From SZUA-76 sp945787585 (GTDB lineage: Bacteria; Pseudomonadota; Gammaproteobacteria; SZUA-140): a stretch of DNA of 64,000 nt. This document shows positions 35,769 to 45,694 of this stretch, one piece after another (position 1 is the stretch's first letter; the number at the start of each line of letters is the position of its first letter). The notes under the pieces are model-generated. The model was not told the DNA's origin. It was given only the letters and a program-made list of their open reading frames with translations, and did not search any database. The DNA lies in contig CAMYIG010000001.1 in NCBI GenBank assembly GCA_947258425.1, positions 1-64,000 on the forward strand, in the 5' to 3' direction. A program made the translations under genes and the position numbers.

Positions 35769-36935
35769 TTAACTGGATACCGGAAATGGCCTTGGGATCA
35801 CATAGTCACGGTAATCGCTCGGCTCACCTGTCTCGCCTGCCTCAGCGGCTTTAACGATGTTATACGCCTCTCTTGCAGTCACATAATGCAGCGCATAGTC
35901 AGTGCCATCGTTATATCTATTTTCTAAATGCTGACACATTCGCTCCAGTGCCCCGCCAAATAAAAAGTCCGCATTAAGTTCTGTTGCGCCGTGCGTATGA
36001 ACCTTAACGAAGACCCACTCTGGTCGCCCCTTGACATGAATATCCTGTTCCACCCATTGATCTATTCTTCTCTCAAAAGGCAGCTCGGTCGGAGTGACAT
36101 CGCCATTTTCTACCTTCGGCCAGATACCCAGTTTTCGATGTTTCCAGTCGAGTGTTAATGGCCCCTGAAATATCATCAGGTCACCACATTCAGGCTTGCC
36201 AACCTCAACCCGAACGCCGATATCATGTGATTTCGGCTTATCAGGATCATCCGTCGCATAATAGATCTCATTCATTGCCTGAGTCTGAGTGTCACTGGGT
36301 GCTGAGGGCAGCGTGTAGTCCACATAGCAACCTAACTCTTTTAGGATCGTTATTTCGTTATTCAGCCCGCACCATTTTCCGTCTGCTCGCGCATTATCCA
36401 GCGCCCAGTTTCCATGGATAAATGCGAATCTGGGCTTTCCATCCACCATAGGCACTAAGCCATGTCGTTCAGATAGCATGTCAAGAAAGCCGTTTATTTT
36501 ATCTTTAAATTCCTGTTCCGTATCACCATCGTGGTGAATGTGAATATCCACTTCGCCATAGCCATCACGGCATAGCTGTTCGATCAAATTCATATGACCA
36601 ATGCGATACTCTTCCTCGGGACAGAAGAAAGAATGCGTGGGCGGCTTGCCATCGGCATCACTGAACTTTGATGCGATCTTTGGATACTCCTCATACCATC
36701 GATCCACACGATTTTGCGCATGCGTTTCATCGACACCACCGGCCAGCGGCTCATAATGATCGACAAAACAGAACATCACATGCTTCTTGCCAGTGTAGGT
36801 AGACTTCTTCCGCTCAAACACACCTCTAACATAACTCACTATCCATATATCTATTTGGCGCTGTTGTAAACCGACATAAAACACCACTAGTGCAGCTAGC
36901 ATCCCTAATAAAATAGTGATAAAGATCGTCATCAT
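35769..36935 (-). CDS. Membrane-anchored protein of the polysaccharide-deacetylase type (tentative)
   Basis: A 388-residue protein with an N-terminal membrane segment (about 2-23) and a soluble domain. Three short motifs look like the metal-site motifs of NodB-type deacetylases in altered form: FVDHYEP (about 56-62), HIHHDGD (about 131-137) and FIHGNWALDN. It contains a long inserted part relative to NodB proteins. I do not know a named family for it. It is the last gene of the minus-strand exopolysaccharide operon, three bases after a glycosyltransferase, so a role in polymer modification is likely from context. Confidence 0.5.
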   Translation of the reverse strand: MMTIFITILLGMLAALVVFYVGLQQRQIDIWIVSYVRGVFERKKSTYTGKKHVMFCFVDHYEPLAGGVDETHAQNRVDRWYEEYPKIASKFSDADGKPPTHSFFCPEEEYRIGHMNLIEQLCRDGYGEVDIHIHHDGDTEQEFKDKINGFLDMLSERHGLVPMVDGKPRFAFIHGNWALDNARADGKWCGLNNEITILKELGCYVDYTLPSAPSDTQTQAMNEIYYATDDPDKPKSHDIGVRVEVGKPECGDLMIFQGPLTLDWKHRKLGIWPKVENGDVTPTELPFERRIDQWVEQDIHVKGRPEWVFVKVHTHGATELNADFLFGGALERMCQHLENRYNDGTDYALHYVTAREAYNIVKAAEAGETGEPSDYRDYVIPRPFPVSS

Positions 36936-36938
36936 GGG

Positions 36939-38108
36939 TTATCGTCTCTCCGCCTGTTCAACAAGCTCAAGAAACTGTTCGCCAATTTTCTCCCATGTAT
37001 ATTTTTCCATCGTCACCTGATAGCCTTTCATTGCCTTCCCATGCGCCTCTTCTTTATGCTCAACGACGTGCTCAATCACATCAATCAATTCCTTTGCGGT
37101 ATCTGCATAATAAAGGAAGTCTTCGTCAATATGTTTTAATTCATGTAGCCGCGTACTGATCACCGGTTTTTTTTGACTAAGGTATTCAAATAACTTGATC
37201 GGACAGGCTCGGTGTGAGACTGGGATCGGTGTGAAAATATTCAGGCAGACATCCATCTTATGAATATACTTAAAGACATCAATATGCGGTACACCCCCCG
37301 TTAGCTCCACATTCATTAACCCGCGAGTTTCGACCTTCTGCTTCACCGTCTGCCAGTCCCGGCCCGTCCCTACCAGTAAAAAATGGATATTCGGTAGCGC
37401 CTTCGCAGCCTCCAGAATAACGTCAAAATCGATAAAGTATTCAAAGGCGCCAATAAACCCGACGACAGGTACCCCTTCCGCTGCGTTAATAGCGACAGGC
37501 TTATCGCCACCTGACTCATCAACAATCGATTTTCTAGCGCCCACACCATTAGGCAGCACATGCACATTTCCACTCGCGAGCGTTGCCAGTTCATGCGAGA
37601 CAGATAGCGTTAACGAAGCGTTTTTCATCATTTTATCGAGCATCTTACCCGCCAGACCCAGCGCCAGTGGATTGCTAAACTTACCCAGTTCAACGCCCAG
37701 CATATCGACATAATCGTCGGCAAAATCGAAGACCTGAACAACATTTCCGCGCAGTGAGCTGAACTGAAATTGCGGAATGTTATAGAGCAAAACTACATCG
37801 ATTTTATTTGTCTTCAGATATTGTTTTGCATAACGGTAGGCGCAATAAGAAAAAATTGCTTTTTTTGCCAGTTTCTCGAAAGGTAGCTTTAGCTTCCAGA
37901 GCTTTTGGTTAATCGGCACATCGCGTACTATGACATTAGCCTGATCAACCACCTCTATTTCCTGGTAATTAGTCTCAGCCGACTCTAATGAAGGCGGTTG
38001 TAACACATGGACCTCATGCCCCATCTCGGCCAGTGCAGAGAGCAGTGAATGGTATCGGGTCCAGTTAACCGCATGCCAGCGGGCCATGTACGGAAATAAT
38101 ATTTTCAC
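36939..38108 (-). CDS. Glycosyltransferase, GT4-like
   Basis: A 389-residue cytoplasmic glycosyltransferase of the GT-B fold. The C-terminal half has VVGFIGAFEYFIDFDVILEAA and the donor-site region PIKLFEYLSQKKPVIST, with the Glu of the E-x7-E type motif in ACPIKLFEY. It would add one sugar from a nucleotide donor to the lipid-linked repeat unit. The sugar cannot be predicted. It starts one base before the end of wecB, so the two are tightly coupled; this pairing makes a HexNAc sugar or its derivative one possible donor. Confidence 0.85.
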   Translation of the reverse strand: MKILFPYMARWHAVNWTRYHSLLSALAEMGHEVHVLQPPSLESAETNYQEIEVVDQANVIVRDVPINQKLWKLKLPFEKLAKKAIFSYCAYRYAKQYLKTNKIDVVLLYNIPQFQFSSLRGNVVQVFDFADDYVDMLGVELGKFSNPLALGLAGKMLDKMMKNASLTLSVSHELATLASGNVHVLPNGVGARKSIVDESGGDKPVAINAAEGVPVVGFIGAFEYFIDFDVILEAAKALPNIHFLLVGTGRDWQTVKQKVETRGLMNVELTGGVPHIDVFKYIHKMDVCLNIFTPIPVSHRACPIKLFEYLSQKKPVISTRLHELKHIDEDFLYYADTAKELIDVIEHVVEHKEEAHGKAMKGYQVTMEKYTWEKIGEQFLELVEQAERR

Positions 38109-38109
38109 C

Positions 38110-39246
38110 TTATACTCCCAGACGTGCTGCTAATACATCGATTATTTTTGTCGCCGCATTCCCATCACCATAGGGATTTTCATTAGCGACCATCTGTTCA
38201 TAATACTGTTTATCATTCAGCAGGCGCGTAATTTCATCAATAATTTTATGCTGATCTGTGCCTACAAGCTTAGCAGTCCCAGCCTCAATGCCCTCGGGTC
38301 GTTCTGTAGTTTCACGAAGGACAAGAATCGGTTTCTTCAATGAAGGCCCCTCTTCCTGAACGCCACCAGAGTCGGTCACAAGGATTTCAGCCTTACTCAT
38401 TAAATGAGAAAAGTTTACATAATCCATCGGTTCAATCAGGTAAATATTATCCTGAGACGAAAGCATACCCTCAGCCTGTTTTCTCACATTAGGATTAGGA
38501 TGAACGGGGAAGATGATGGAAACATCCGGAAATTTCTCGGCGATCTCAATAATAGCGCTAAACGTTCTCATCATGGGTTCACCAAAACTCTCTCTTCGGT
38601 GGCTTGTCAGTAGAATAAAACGACCATTGATCGCTTCACATACCGTATCAGACAGAATACTGCTGAAGTCCGGTTGCCGATTCTGCAACACCCACTGGAT
38701 CGCATCAATGGATGTATTTCCTGTGACAATCACATCATCTGCAGGCACGTTCTCCGCCAGTAAATTTTGAGCTGATTGGTCTGTCGGGGCAAAGTGAAGA
38801 TTCGCAATAGCACCGCTCAATTTGCGGTTCACCTCTTCCGGAAATGGAGAATATTTCTGATGTGTTCTAAGCCCTGCCTCGACATGGGCTACGGGAATAC
38901 GCCGATAAAAAGCCGCCAGCGCACCGATAAATGTAGAGGTTGTATCACCCTGCACGATCACATAATCTGGTTCATACGAATCTAGCACGGGCTTGATACC
39001 ACTTAATGCGTCAATTGTGACATCAAACAAGTCCTGATTATCACGCATAATATTCAAATCATAATCTGGAGTCATAGAGAATATCTTCAGCGACTGATCC
39101 AGCATATCGCGATGCTGCGCTGTAACCAGTACCTTCACTTCAAACGTATCTGCGCGCCTCTTTAGCTCATGAAAGATCGGGGCTAATTTGATAACCTCCG
39201 GGCGTGTCCCAAATATCAACAGTATTTTTTTCAGCGCCATTACCAT
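38110..39246 (-). CDS. wecB: UDP-N-acetylglucosamine 2-epimerase (non-hydrolysing)
   Basis: A 378-residue enzyme that interconverts UDP-GlcNAc and UDP-ManNAc, supplying ManNAc-type sugars. KKILLIFGTRPEVIKLAP at the start, HVEAGLRT (about 119-126), HPNPNVR and TDSGGVQEEGP are the family's signature segments, and the length is typical. The start overlaps the stop of the deacetylase gene (TAATG); a second ATG two codons on (39240) is nearly as good. No ManNAc dehydrogenase (wecC) is in the window, so ManNAc itself may be used in the polymer. Confidence 0.93.
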   Translation of the reverse strand: MVMALKKILLIFGTRPEVIKLAPIFHELKRRADTFEVKVLVTAQHRDMLDQSLKIFSMTPDYDLNIMRDNQDLFDVTIDALSGIKPVLDSYEPDYVIVQGDTTSTFIGALAAFYRRIPVAHVEAGLRTHQKYSPFPEEVNRKLSGAIANLHFAPTDQSAQNLLAENVPADDVIVTGNTSIDAIQWVLQNRQPDFSSILSDTVCEAINGRFILLTSHRRESFGEPMMRTFSAIIEIAEKFPDVSIIFPVHPNPNVRKQAEGMLSSQDNIYLIEPMDYVNFSHLMSKAEILVTDSGGVQEEGPSLKKPILVLRETTERPEGIEAGTAKLVGTDQHKIIDEITRLLNDKQYYEQMVANENPYGDGNAATKIIDVLAARLGV

Positions 39247-40196
39247 TAATCCTCAATATGCATGCCACGCTCGATGTATTCTTGATACGTCACGACCTCA
39301 AGCTCATCATCCACTAACAGATCCAGCATCTCTTCAAAACCAGGAATCTTTTTAATATCCATCGGGTCCATATAAATATTGATGTACGAACCGGTCTGTT
39401 TTCCCATCTCGATCAGATCTTTAAAAAGCCCCAGATAATCCTCTGGCCCGCGATGGATTAATCGATGAGATAATCTTTGTGCATTTAATGAATGCCAGGT
39501 ATCGAAAACGGTAAATGGATGTTTGGGACAGGTGCTGAGTGGAATTTCAATAATCCCGTCACTCGCCATATATGGCAGCCCTGATGTGGTTGTATTTGTC
39601 AGCCAGGTCGATGAAGAGTAGGTATAATTCAGCTCTTTAAGAATTGAATAGATCTCGTCAGTAAACAGGTTTTTAAAGTGCGGAATGCGTAGTCCAGTCG
39701 GCTCAACACCTAACACTCGCTGACATATCTCATGACACCGCGCGACCTCTTCCACCTTTTCATCACGCGAGATATCTTTAAACTTTCGTCCTGGATTTAA
39801 TAACTCGTTATCAGGGTGGGAATAGGTGTGGTTCATCAACTCATGCCCACCCAATAATACCGATTCATGCTCTTTGGGGTAGTCTTCTATCCAATGTCCC
39901 ACTGCTGCAAAGGTTGCCTTAAAAGGATAAGGCTCCATCATCTTGACGATATCGGGTAACGCCTCAACATCCTCTGGATAATCACAATCAAAAGATAATG
40001 TGAAACAAGCCTTCTTCCCGTTCCACAATGACCTGCCTTTATTAACATTATAAATGGATCTGACAAACGCCTTAGGAAAGGTAAATGTAATCAGTCCAAT
40101 CAGTGGAAGATTGTGATTTTGTGTTGAAATCCATCGATAAAGTCCACTTGGAATTTTCACAGTAGCGCCCCTGTATTTATTGCTTATCAAGCGCAA
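39246..40196 (-). CDS. Polysaccharide deacetylase family protein (NodB-like)
   Basis: A 316-residue protein with the NodB fold. The metal-site motifs are present: FDCDYPED (about 69-76, Asp-Cys-Asp in place of TFDDG) and NHTYSHPDN (about 122-130). It could remove acetyl groups from amino sugars of the growing polymer. There is no clear signal peptide, so it may act inside the cell or be anchored by the hydrophobic stretch near 30-45. It overlaps the neighbouring glycosyltransferase gene by 20 bases. It is one of three clear NodB-type proteins in this operon. Confidence 0.83.
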   Translation of the reverse strand: MRLISNKYRGATVKIPSGLYRWISTQNHNLPLIGLITFTFPKAFVRSIYNVNKGRSLWNGKKACFTLSFDCDYPEDVEALPDIVKMMEPYPFKATFAAVGHWIEDYPKEHESVLLGGHELMNHTYSHPDNELLNPGRKFKDISRDEKVEEVARCHEICQRVLGVEPTGLRIPHFKNLFTDEIYSILKELNYTYSSSTWLTNTTTSGLPYMASDGIIEIPLSTCPKHPFTVFDTWHSLNAQRLSHRLIHRGPEDYLGLFKDLIEMGKQTGSYINIYMDPMDIKKIPGFEEMLDLLVDDELEVVTYQEYIERGMHIED

Positions 40197-41358
40197 AGTT
40201 CAACGAAACCTTTGCATTATTAAACCAGTTATGGGTTTCAACCACATGTTGTCTTGCAGCAACACCCATCTGATGAGTTAGTTCATCACTCGACAGGAGT
40301 TTACTTAAACATTTCTCCAGTGAAGCGACATCTTTTTTATTGAAAATCAGCCCTTGTTTGCCATCTTCAATGGCATCCAGTAGTGGCCCGTAATCCGGCC
40401 CAACCACAGGCTTGCACATGGACATGTATTCAAAAATCTTCATCGGTGAGCCATAGTCATTTGAATCCGGCATCACGCCAATCGTGAACGCAGACATATA
40501 GTGGGGAAGTTCAGCATGGTTCACCTTGCCAGCAAAAATGACATTCGCTAACAAACCTAATCGCTCCACCTGCACCTCAATTTTCTCACGTTCAGGACCA
40601 TCGCCAATCAGCAACAACATAGTCTCTGGATTATTTTCCACAACCTTAGCAAAGGCGTTAACGAGTAAATCCAGACCATGCCAGGGATAAAATCCGCCGA
40701 CAAAACCAACCACTTTTTTCCCGGCTAAAGAGGTACCCTTTACCTCCGCAATAGCGGGAATATCTGGAGAGAATTTATCCGGATAGGCCGCATTTGGTAC
40801 CACCAGAATTTTCTCCTCGCTCATTCCGTAATCATTTATCAGGTGCGCTTTTAAATGGCTAGAGACAGCAATTAAGGTCGTCGCCTGACAAAATATTAGC
40901 TTATCGACCCATTTCGCCAGCGGCATTAGTAATGCACTCCTTTTACGTACTAAAGCAGTTTTCGCGGTATAATTCACCTCGATAATCAACGGTACTTTCC
41001 ATATCCGGGAATAGAGCGCCCCCGCTACCGCGAATATAGCGTAACGCTCATAAATTGCGCCATAACTTTTGCCTCTCGACGCGCTTCTCACATTAGCGAT
41101 CGCAATAGCATTGTAGGCAATCTCAGCCAACTCAAAAACAGCAGAAGGTGAGTACTGGCTAATTACTTTAAACAATCGGCTTTTAAACGATGGTCGCTGT
41201 TCACTTGCGACTGCTGGCTGATCAGATTGCCTGTCACCACCCACCGGAGAGACAACATTAACTTCATGCCCAAGTGCCGTCAGGCCATCGATAATGCCCC
41301 AGATATGCACACCTTCGACACCGCCCCCCTGGGTTCTATGCAGATAAAGTATATTCAT
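40177..41358 (-). CDS. Glycosyltransferase family 4 protein
   Basis: A 393-residue GT-B glycosyltransferase. It begins MNILYLHRTQGGGVEGVHIW, the acceptor-side glycine loop, and has VVGFVGGFYPWHGLDLLVNAF and KIFEYMSMCKPVVGP, the donor-binding region with its E-x7-E-like segment. It adds a sugar to the repeat unit at the inner membrane. It is separated by 42 bases from the deacetylase gene upstream and overlaps the one downstream. Donor sugar unknown. Confidence 0.87.
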   Translation of the reverse strand: MNILYLHRTQGGGVEGVHIWGIIDGLTALGHEVNVVSPVGGDRQSDQPAVASEQRPSFKSRLFKVISQYSPSAVFELAEIAYNAIAIANVRSASRGKSYGAIYERYAIFAVAGALYSRIWKVPLIIEVNYTAKTALVRKRSALLMPLAKWVDKLIFCQATTLIAVSSHLKAHLINDYGMSEEKILVVPNAAYPDKFSPDIPAIAEVKGTSLAGKKVVGFVGGFYPWHGLDLLVNAFAKVVENNPETMLLLIGDGPEREKIEVQVERLGLLANVIFAGKVNHAELPHYMSAFTIGVMPDSNDYGSPMKIFEYMSMCKPVVGPDYGPLLDAIEDGKQGLIFNKKDVASLEKCLSKLLSSDELTHQMGVAARQHVVETHNWFNNAKVSLNFALDKQ

Positions 41359-41400
41359 AAAATTTCAGACTTAATGCACCATCGCTCACTGTTCATCCCT

Positions 41401-42042
41401 TCACCCTTTCAATAATTCCGAGACTGTCACTGACTGCAGCCCACTCGCCGCGAGCTGATCTAATAATGATTTGAGTGCCAATGGGGTATATGGTGTCTTA
41501 TCGTGCAAAAGAGCAATATCACCAGCGATTAGTGGATGTTGCTCAAAAAAATCCGTAATCTCATCAGCAGAGGTTACTTTATAGTCCTCTGGATCCACAT
41601 TCCATAATATGGCTTTCTGCCTTTTAGCTAAAATATACCGAAGTAATCCCAATGTAATCACCCCTTTAGGCGGCCGAAAAAGTGACCGGCTCTCAGGCGC
41701 CTGGTCGTCAGACCTAAGTAGCTCCCACACATCATCAAGTTCATCGCTTATCGCATGGTAGCCCAATAAGCTGAACTCGGGGTGCGTCATAGAATGGTTA
41801 CCTAATTCATGGCCTCGTGCTTCAATCATTTTCGTTATTTCAGGATATTTCTTAACCTGCTCTCCCACTACGAAAAATGTTGCCTTCATACCCGCCTCAT
41901 CCAGCACATCCAGCACCTGTTCTGTATAGGGGTGGAATGGACCGTCATCAAAGGTCAGCGCGACCTTTTCAGCACCTGTTGTTGAACGGCAAACAAGAAA
42001 ATGAGACAAGATAACTTCTTTTACCCATTTCTTAAGGTTCAT
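41401..42042 (-). CDS. Polysaccharide deacetylase (NodB-type)
   Basis: A 213-residue compact NodB-domain protein with canonical motifs: ALTFDDGPFHPYT (catalytic Asp and metal Asp), HELGNHSMTHPEF (metal His pair), RPPKG and the late LLHD. Of the deacetylases here it is the most like a standard chitin/peptidoglycan/exopolysaccharide deacetylase. The ATG at 42042 is chosen because AGGA lies eight bases before it; the longer frame from 42114 runs inside the neighbouring gene. It overlaps the end of that glycosyltransferase by 11 bases. Confidence 0.88.
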   Translation of the reverse strand: MNLKKWVKEVILSHFLVCRSTTGAEKVALTFDDGPFHPYTEQVLDVLDEAGMKATFFVVGEQVKKYPEITKMIEARGHELGNHSMTHPEFSLLGYHAISDELDDVWELLRSDDQAPESRSLFRPPKGVITLGLLRYILAKRQKAILWNVDPEDYKVTSADEITDFFEQHPLIAGDIALLHDKTPYTPLALKSLLDQLAASGLQSVTVSELLKG

Positions 42043-43252
42043 AACCGTTATCCTGTAATTGATCAAAAACCTTGATATACGCTTGCGCAGTACTATCCCA
42101 GTTCGCCCAGGCAACGGTCTCGGTGATCGCTAGCGGGTCCCACTGTTTATGGATAACATCAAATAACCCCTGAGCAAGCTCATTGGCATCTTCTTTCTGC
42201 ACCAACAGACCGTTACTACGATTAACCAATTCAGGAATCCCGCCAACATTTGATGCTATCGCCGGTAACCCACATGCAAACGCTTCAATCAAAACACTTG
42301 GGCGTCCCTCCATGCGGCTGGGCAGGCACAGGGCATCAGACACCTTCATCCAACGATGAATCTCATCGTGCTGCATCGTGCCTAAAAAACTAACACTCTC
42401 AGAAAGATTATTATCTCGCACATAATTCTCTAGTAATTGACGCTGTGGGCCATCGCCAATCAAATGGGTATAAAAATTGAGCATACCCTTATTTTTCAAC
42501 AACAATAAAGATTCCAGTAAAACATCAAGCCCCTTTACCTCATGGAGCCTGCCTACGAATAGCAGAAATTTTTTATCATGATCCAGGTTCAACATTGACC
42601 GAAGACGCAATTTTTCTTCTGCAATAAAATTGAATCGATTGGAATCCACACCATCTGATATAAAAATACCTTTTTCTTTCGGCAAGCCTATTTCAATCAC
42701 TCGATCCAATAACGCCTGACTCTTCGTTGTTACCATTCTGGATTTCGTAAACGCCCACCGTAACTGCGGCTTACTCCACCAGATATTGCTATAGACATTG
42801 ATGTCAGAACCCAGCGTCGTCTGCACAACAGGAATTTTTAGTAAGATGCCTAGCAACGTCGCAGCGATTCCCGCAGGATAAATAAAATGCGCGTTGATTA
42901 CATCAAGCCCTTTTTCATCGCGGATACGCTTCAGCACACGATAGCTTCCTAATACCATCCACAATGCCTGAATAGCACGAAATACAACTGGCACATATAA
43001 ATACTTCGGATAGTAAATCGTTATACCGTCACGTTCATCACACTCGGGGAGTCCAATAAATTCGGACCACGCACGATTATTACGTAGAAATGTCAGATTG
43101 GGGCACCACGGGACTGGGCACACGACGGTTACATCTGAATATTTCTGTAGCGCCTTAACAAGCTCCACATTAAAAGTGCCACCCGCGATATCATTCCGGG
43201 TCGGAAACTCCCGGGTGAAAATAACAATTTTTTTATTATTCTGAGATTCCAT
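42032..43252 (-). CDS. Glycosyltransferase family 4 protein
   Basis: A 406-residue GT-B glycosyltransferase. It has an N-terminal GGTF loop (24-27), FLLFVGRLHEVKGLDVLLESL for the second Rossmann domain, and the donor motif RMEGRPSVLIEAFACGLPAIASNVGGIPE, which holds the E-x7-E glutamates. It is a typical retaining GT4 enzyme acting on a lipid-linked acceptor. It lies three bases after the previous glycosyltransferase and overlaps the deacetylase gene that follows. Sugar specificity cannot be read. Confidence 0.9.
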   Translation of the reverse strand: MESQNNKKIVIFTREFPTRNDIAGGTFNVELVKALQKYSDVTVVCPVPWCPNLTFLRNNRAWSEFIGLPECDERDGITIYYPKYLYVPVVFRAIQALWMVLGSYRVLKRIRDEKGLDVINAHFIYPAGIAATLLGILLKIPVVQTTLGSDINVYSNIWWSKPQLRWAFTKSRMVTTKSQALLDRVIEIGLPKEKGIFISDGVDSNRFNFIAEEKLRLRSMLNLDHDKKFLLFVGRLHEVKGLDVLLESLLLLKNKGMLNFYTHLIGDGPQRQLLENYVRDNNLSESVSFLGTMQHDEIHRWMKVSDALCLPSRMEGRPSVLIEAFACGLPAIASNVGGIPELVNRSNGLLVQKEDANELAQGLFDVIHKQWDPLAITETVAWANWDSTAQAYIKVFDQLQDNGYEP

Positions 43253-43255
43253 ACA

Positions 43256-44398
43256 TCAAGCACCGGAACGATAAGCTTTTTCATAAAGCGAACTATAACG
43301 AGTAATCATAGCACTTTTACTAAAATGACTTTCGACGACGGCCCGACCCTCATTTCCCATCGCCTCTCTTTTTTTCTCATCTTCCACTAATTCAAGCACT
43401 TTCAGAGACATCGTATCAGCATCGCCAACCGGCGTAAGTAGCCCACTAACATGATTCTTTACCAACTGAGGATTTCCACCCACATCTGTGGCTATTACTG
43501 GTAATGCACTACTCATTGCTTCGAGAATACTTAGGCTCATCCCTTCGCTTATTGAGGAGACCATATAGATATCCATCGCGCAATAATAGGGGCTCACATC
43601 TTCCTGCTCACCTGCAAAAATAACATTATTTTCTACCTTGGCACTCCTTACAAACTGCTCCAGTTCTTCACGCAGAATGCCATCTCCTACAATGATGAGC
43701 TTTATATCACTTCTGAGGTTTGTAATTAATGCTAACGCGGCAATCATTGTCTTATGATCTTTGACTGGCACCAGCCGACCAATCGTACCTAATACAATGT
43801 CACTGTTATTAATTCCCAGACTTTCACGAACTTGACCGCCAACAACCGCATCCTTTGCAAATCGTTTAGTATCTACGCCATTCGGTACTACCTGAATATT
43901 GTTACTGTCGATACCAGAATCTTCAATCATCACTTTTCTGACCTGATCTGATACAGTCACCACGCTATCTGTAAAGTAGGTCAAACATCTCTCCAATATA
44001 AAGCGATGTTTCTTTTTTGCTGTTTCATTGGAGTGCGCCGTATACACTACCCGTGTACCACGACAAAGTAGAGCGGCAACTACAGAATACAGCCACGCGG
44101 AATAGTTATTGCTATGAACAACGTGAATTTTCTGTTCTTTTATAAATCGAATTAATTTGAAAAATAAAAAAAGATCTATCCCTTCTTTTTTATCAAACAC
44201 ATGCACAGGCACTTTTGCCCTCTGTAGGTCTTGCTCTAAAACACCACCACCCTCGAATACCGCAACCTGCACTGAATATTTATCATTTTCAAGGCCCGAA
44301 ACCATTTCAACGATCATCCGCTCGATACCACCCATGCCCATTGAGTGATTAACAAACAGCAAATTAATTTTCTGTGAGGAAACCACCGATTTGCTCAT
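43256..44398 (-). CDS. Glycosyltransferase family 4 protein
   Basis: A 380-residue GT-B glycosyltransferase. NHSMGMGGIERMIVEM near the start is the acceptor-side loop, VLGTIGRLVPVKDHKTMIAA is the donor-domain start, and SISEGMSLSILEAMSSALPVIATDVGG holds the donor-binding glutamates. The overall look is close to transferases of exosortase A loci, but I cannot assign it to one. It overlaps the end of the O-antigen-ligase-like gene by four bases (ATGA). Confidence 0.9.
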   Translation of the reverse strand: MSKSVVSSQKINLLFVNHSMGMGGIERMIVEMVSGLENDKYSVQVAVFEGGGVLEQDLQRAKVPVHVFDKKEGIDLFLFFKLIRFIKEQKIHVVHSNNYSAWLYSVVAALLCRGTRVVYTAHSNETAKKKHRFILERCLTYFTDSVVTVSDQVRKVMIEDSGIDSNNIQVVPNGVDTKRFAKDAVVGGQVRESLGINNSDIVLGTIGRLVPVKDHKTMIAALALITNLRSDIKLIIVGDGILREELEQFVRSAKVENNVIFAGEQEDVSPYYCAMDIYMVSSISEGMSLSILEAMSSALPVIATDVGGNPQLVKNHVSGLLTPVGDADTMSLKVLELVEDEKKREAMGNEGRAVVESHFSKSAMITRYSSLYEKAYRSGA

Positions 44399-45657
44399 AT
44401 AATTTCCTTAACCGCTGCCAACCAAATCATAAATATCAAGCCAAACATGCCCGATATAATTATCAATAAATCCTTTTTTGATAATGAAACCACTGGAACT
44501 TGATCCGATTCTTTACGTGCAACCAGATATGCAGCCGCAGACAAACCCAGCACAAAATAGAGCAGGTCAAGTTCCATTACGACAAAAAACGTAGTGGCCA
44601 GGTAACCTATTAGCGCCGCTGTTAGCATTCCATTTGCAGCCACTATTCGCCCATCAAGTCCCTCTACCTGCTTGCTTACATAGTAATTACCTTTAAAGCT
44701 AAACCACAAAATTGCAGTAAAACAGAAAAACCCAAGCAATCCTAACTCTGCAAAATTCTGCACATAATTATTATGAGCGATCAGCTTCAATTCAGAGGCC
44801 GCAGCAAACTGCCCTCGTCCAATACCTAATAATGGGTTATCGACCAACATTTCGAGCCCTTGCTCCCATAGCCATACCCGCTCACCGGCAGATGACTCCG
44901 AAGAACTCACTTCGCTCATTCTAGAAGGTCCGACAAGTACGATCGCAGAAATGACAGCAACACCTAACAGTACCGCCTTCCAGAGCTTAAAATAACTTTT
45001 AAAATAAAAAATAAGTGCGCAAATCACGGCAAGTACTGCGCCTCTTGAATTTGTGAAATATATCGCGTACATAAACAGCCCAAAAAGTCCCATACCAAAC
45101 AACTTTACACCCAGCGAATTAGTCTTTCTTGCGAATAGATCGATAGACATTGCTGCCGAGATAACAAATAGCAGCCCATACACATTTGGGCCGTCCCAAT
45201 CGCCATACCAACGCACTCGTATTTCGGTATAGCCAGGATAAGAAGTAAGTCCACCCCAGCTTTCACCGGTAAGCGCTTGCAAAATCGCCTGATACGCAAG
45301 GAATATCGACATCAAAAATACCATGTAAACAACTGATATTAATTTTTCTTTGGTATTTACTAGCCATACGACCATAATAAAAACTAATACGCGTTTAAGA
45401 AAAATAATAAACTGCTCTATCGCGGTCCCTGCATCCACAGAAATAAATGTAGACAGAAAAATAACCACTAAATAGAAAACAAGTAATTTAATTTGTGGGA
45501 TCTGGAATTCTGAAGGGTTTTGTGAATAATTCATAAACCCAATCACTAACCCCAGTGGGATCAGAATATCATTCGTGGGCATCCCCATGAGTGACGGCAC
45601 CCAATCCTGAGGCCTCACATATAGCGAGACCAGATATAAAAATATAATTATGCGCAC
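44395..45657 (-). CDS. O-antigen ligase / polymerase-like membrane protein, exosortase A-associated type
   Basis: A 420-residue integral membrane protein with about ten to twelve membrane segments and a large periplasmic loop. FTNSRGAVLAV and the GIGRGQFAAAS...HNNYVQNFAELGLLG stretch are the Wzy_C family motifs found in O-antigen ligases and Wzy-type polymerases. The N-terminal YVRPQDWVP segment is, as I recall, typical of the putative O-glycosylation ligase tied to exosortase A. It could polymerise the repeat unit or attach glycans to exported PEP-CTERM proteins. As no other Wzy is in the window, polymerisation is quite possible. Confidence 0.8.
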   Translation of the reverse strand: MRIIIFLYLVSLYVRPQDWVPSLMGMPTNDILIPLGLVIGFMNYSQNPSEFQIPQIKLLVFYLVVIFLSTFISVDAGTAIEQFIIFLKRVLVFIMVVWLVNTKEKLISVVYMVFLMSIFLAYQAILQALTGESWGGLTSYPGYTEIRVRWYGDWDGPNVYGLLFVISAAMSIDLFARKTNSLGVKLFGMGLFGLFMYAIYFTNSRGAVLAVICALIFYFKSYFKLWKAVLLGVAVISAIVLVGPSRMSEVSSSESSAGERVWLWEQGLEMLVDNPLLGIGRGQFAAASELKLIAHNNYVQNFAELGLLGFFCFTAILWFSFKGNYYVSKQVEGLDGRIVAANGMLTAALIGYLATTFFVVMELDLLYFVLGLSAAAYLVARKESDQVPVVSLSKKDLLIIISGMFGLIFMIWLAAVKEII

Positions 45658-45694
45658 TGAATAGTACCCCGCGCATCCATTCCAACCATCACCA

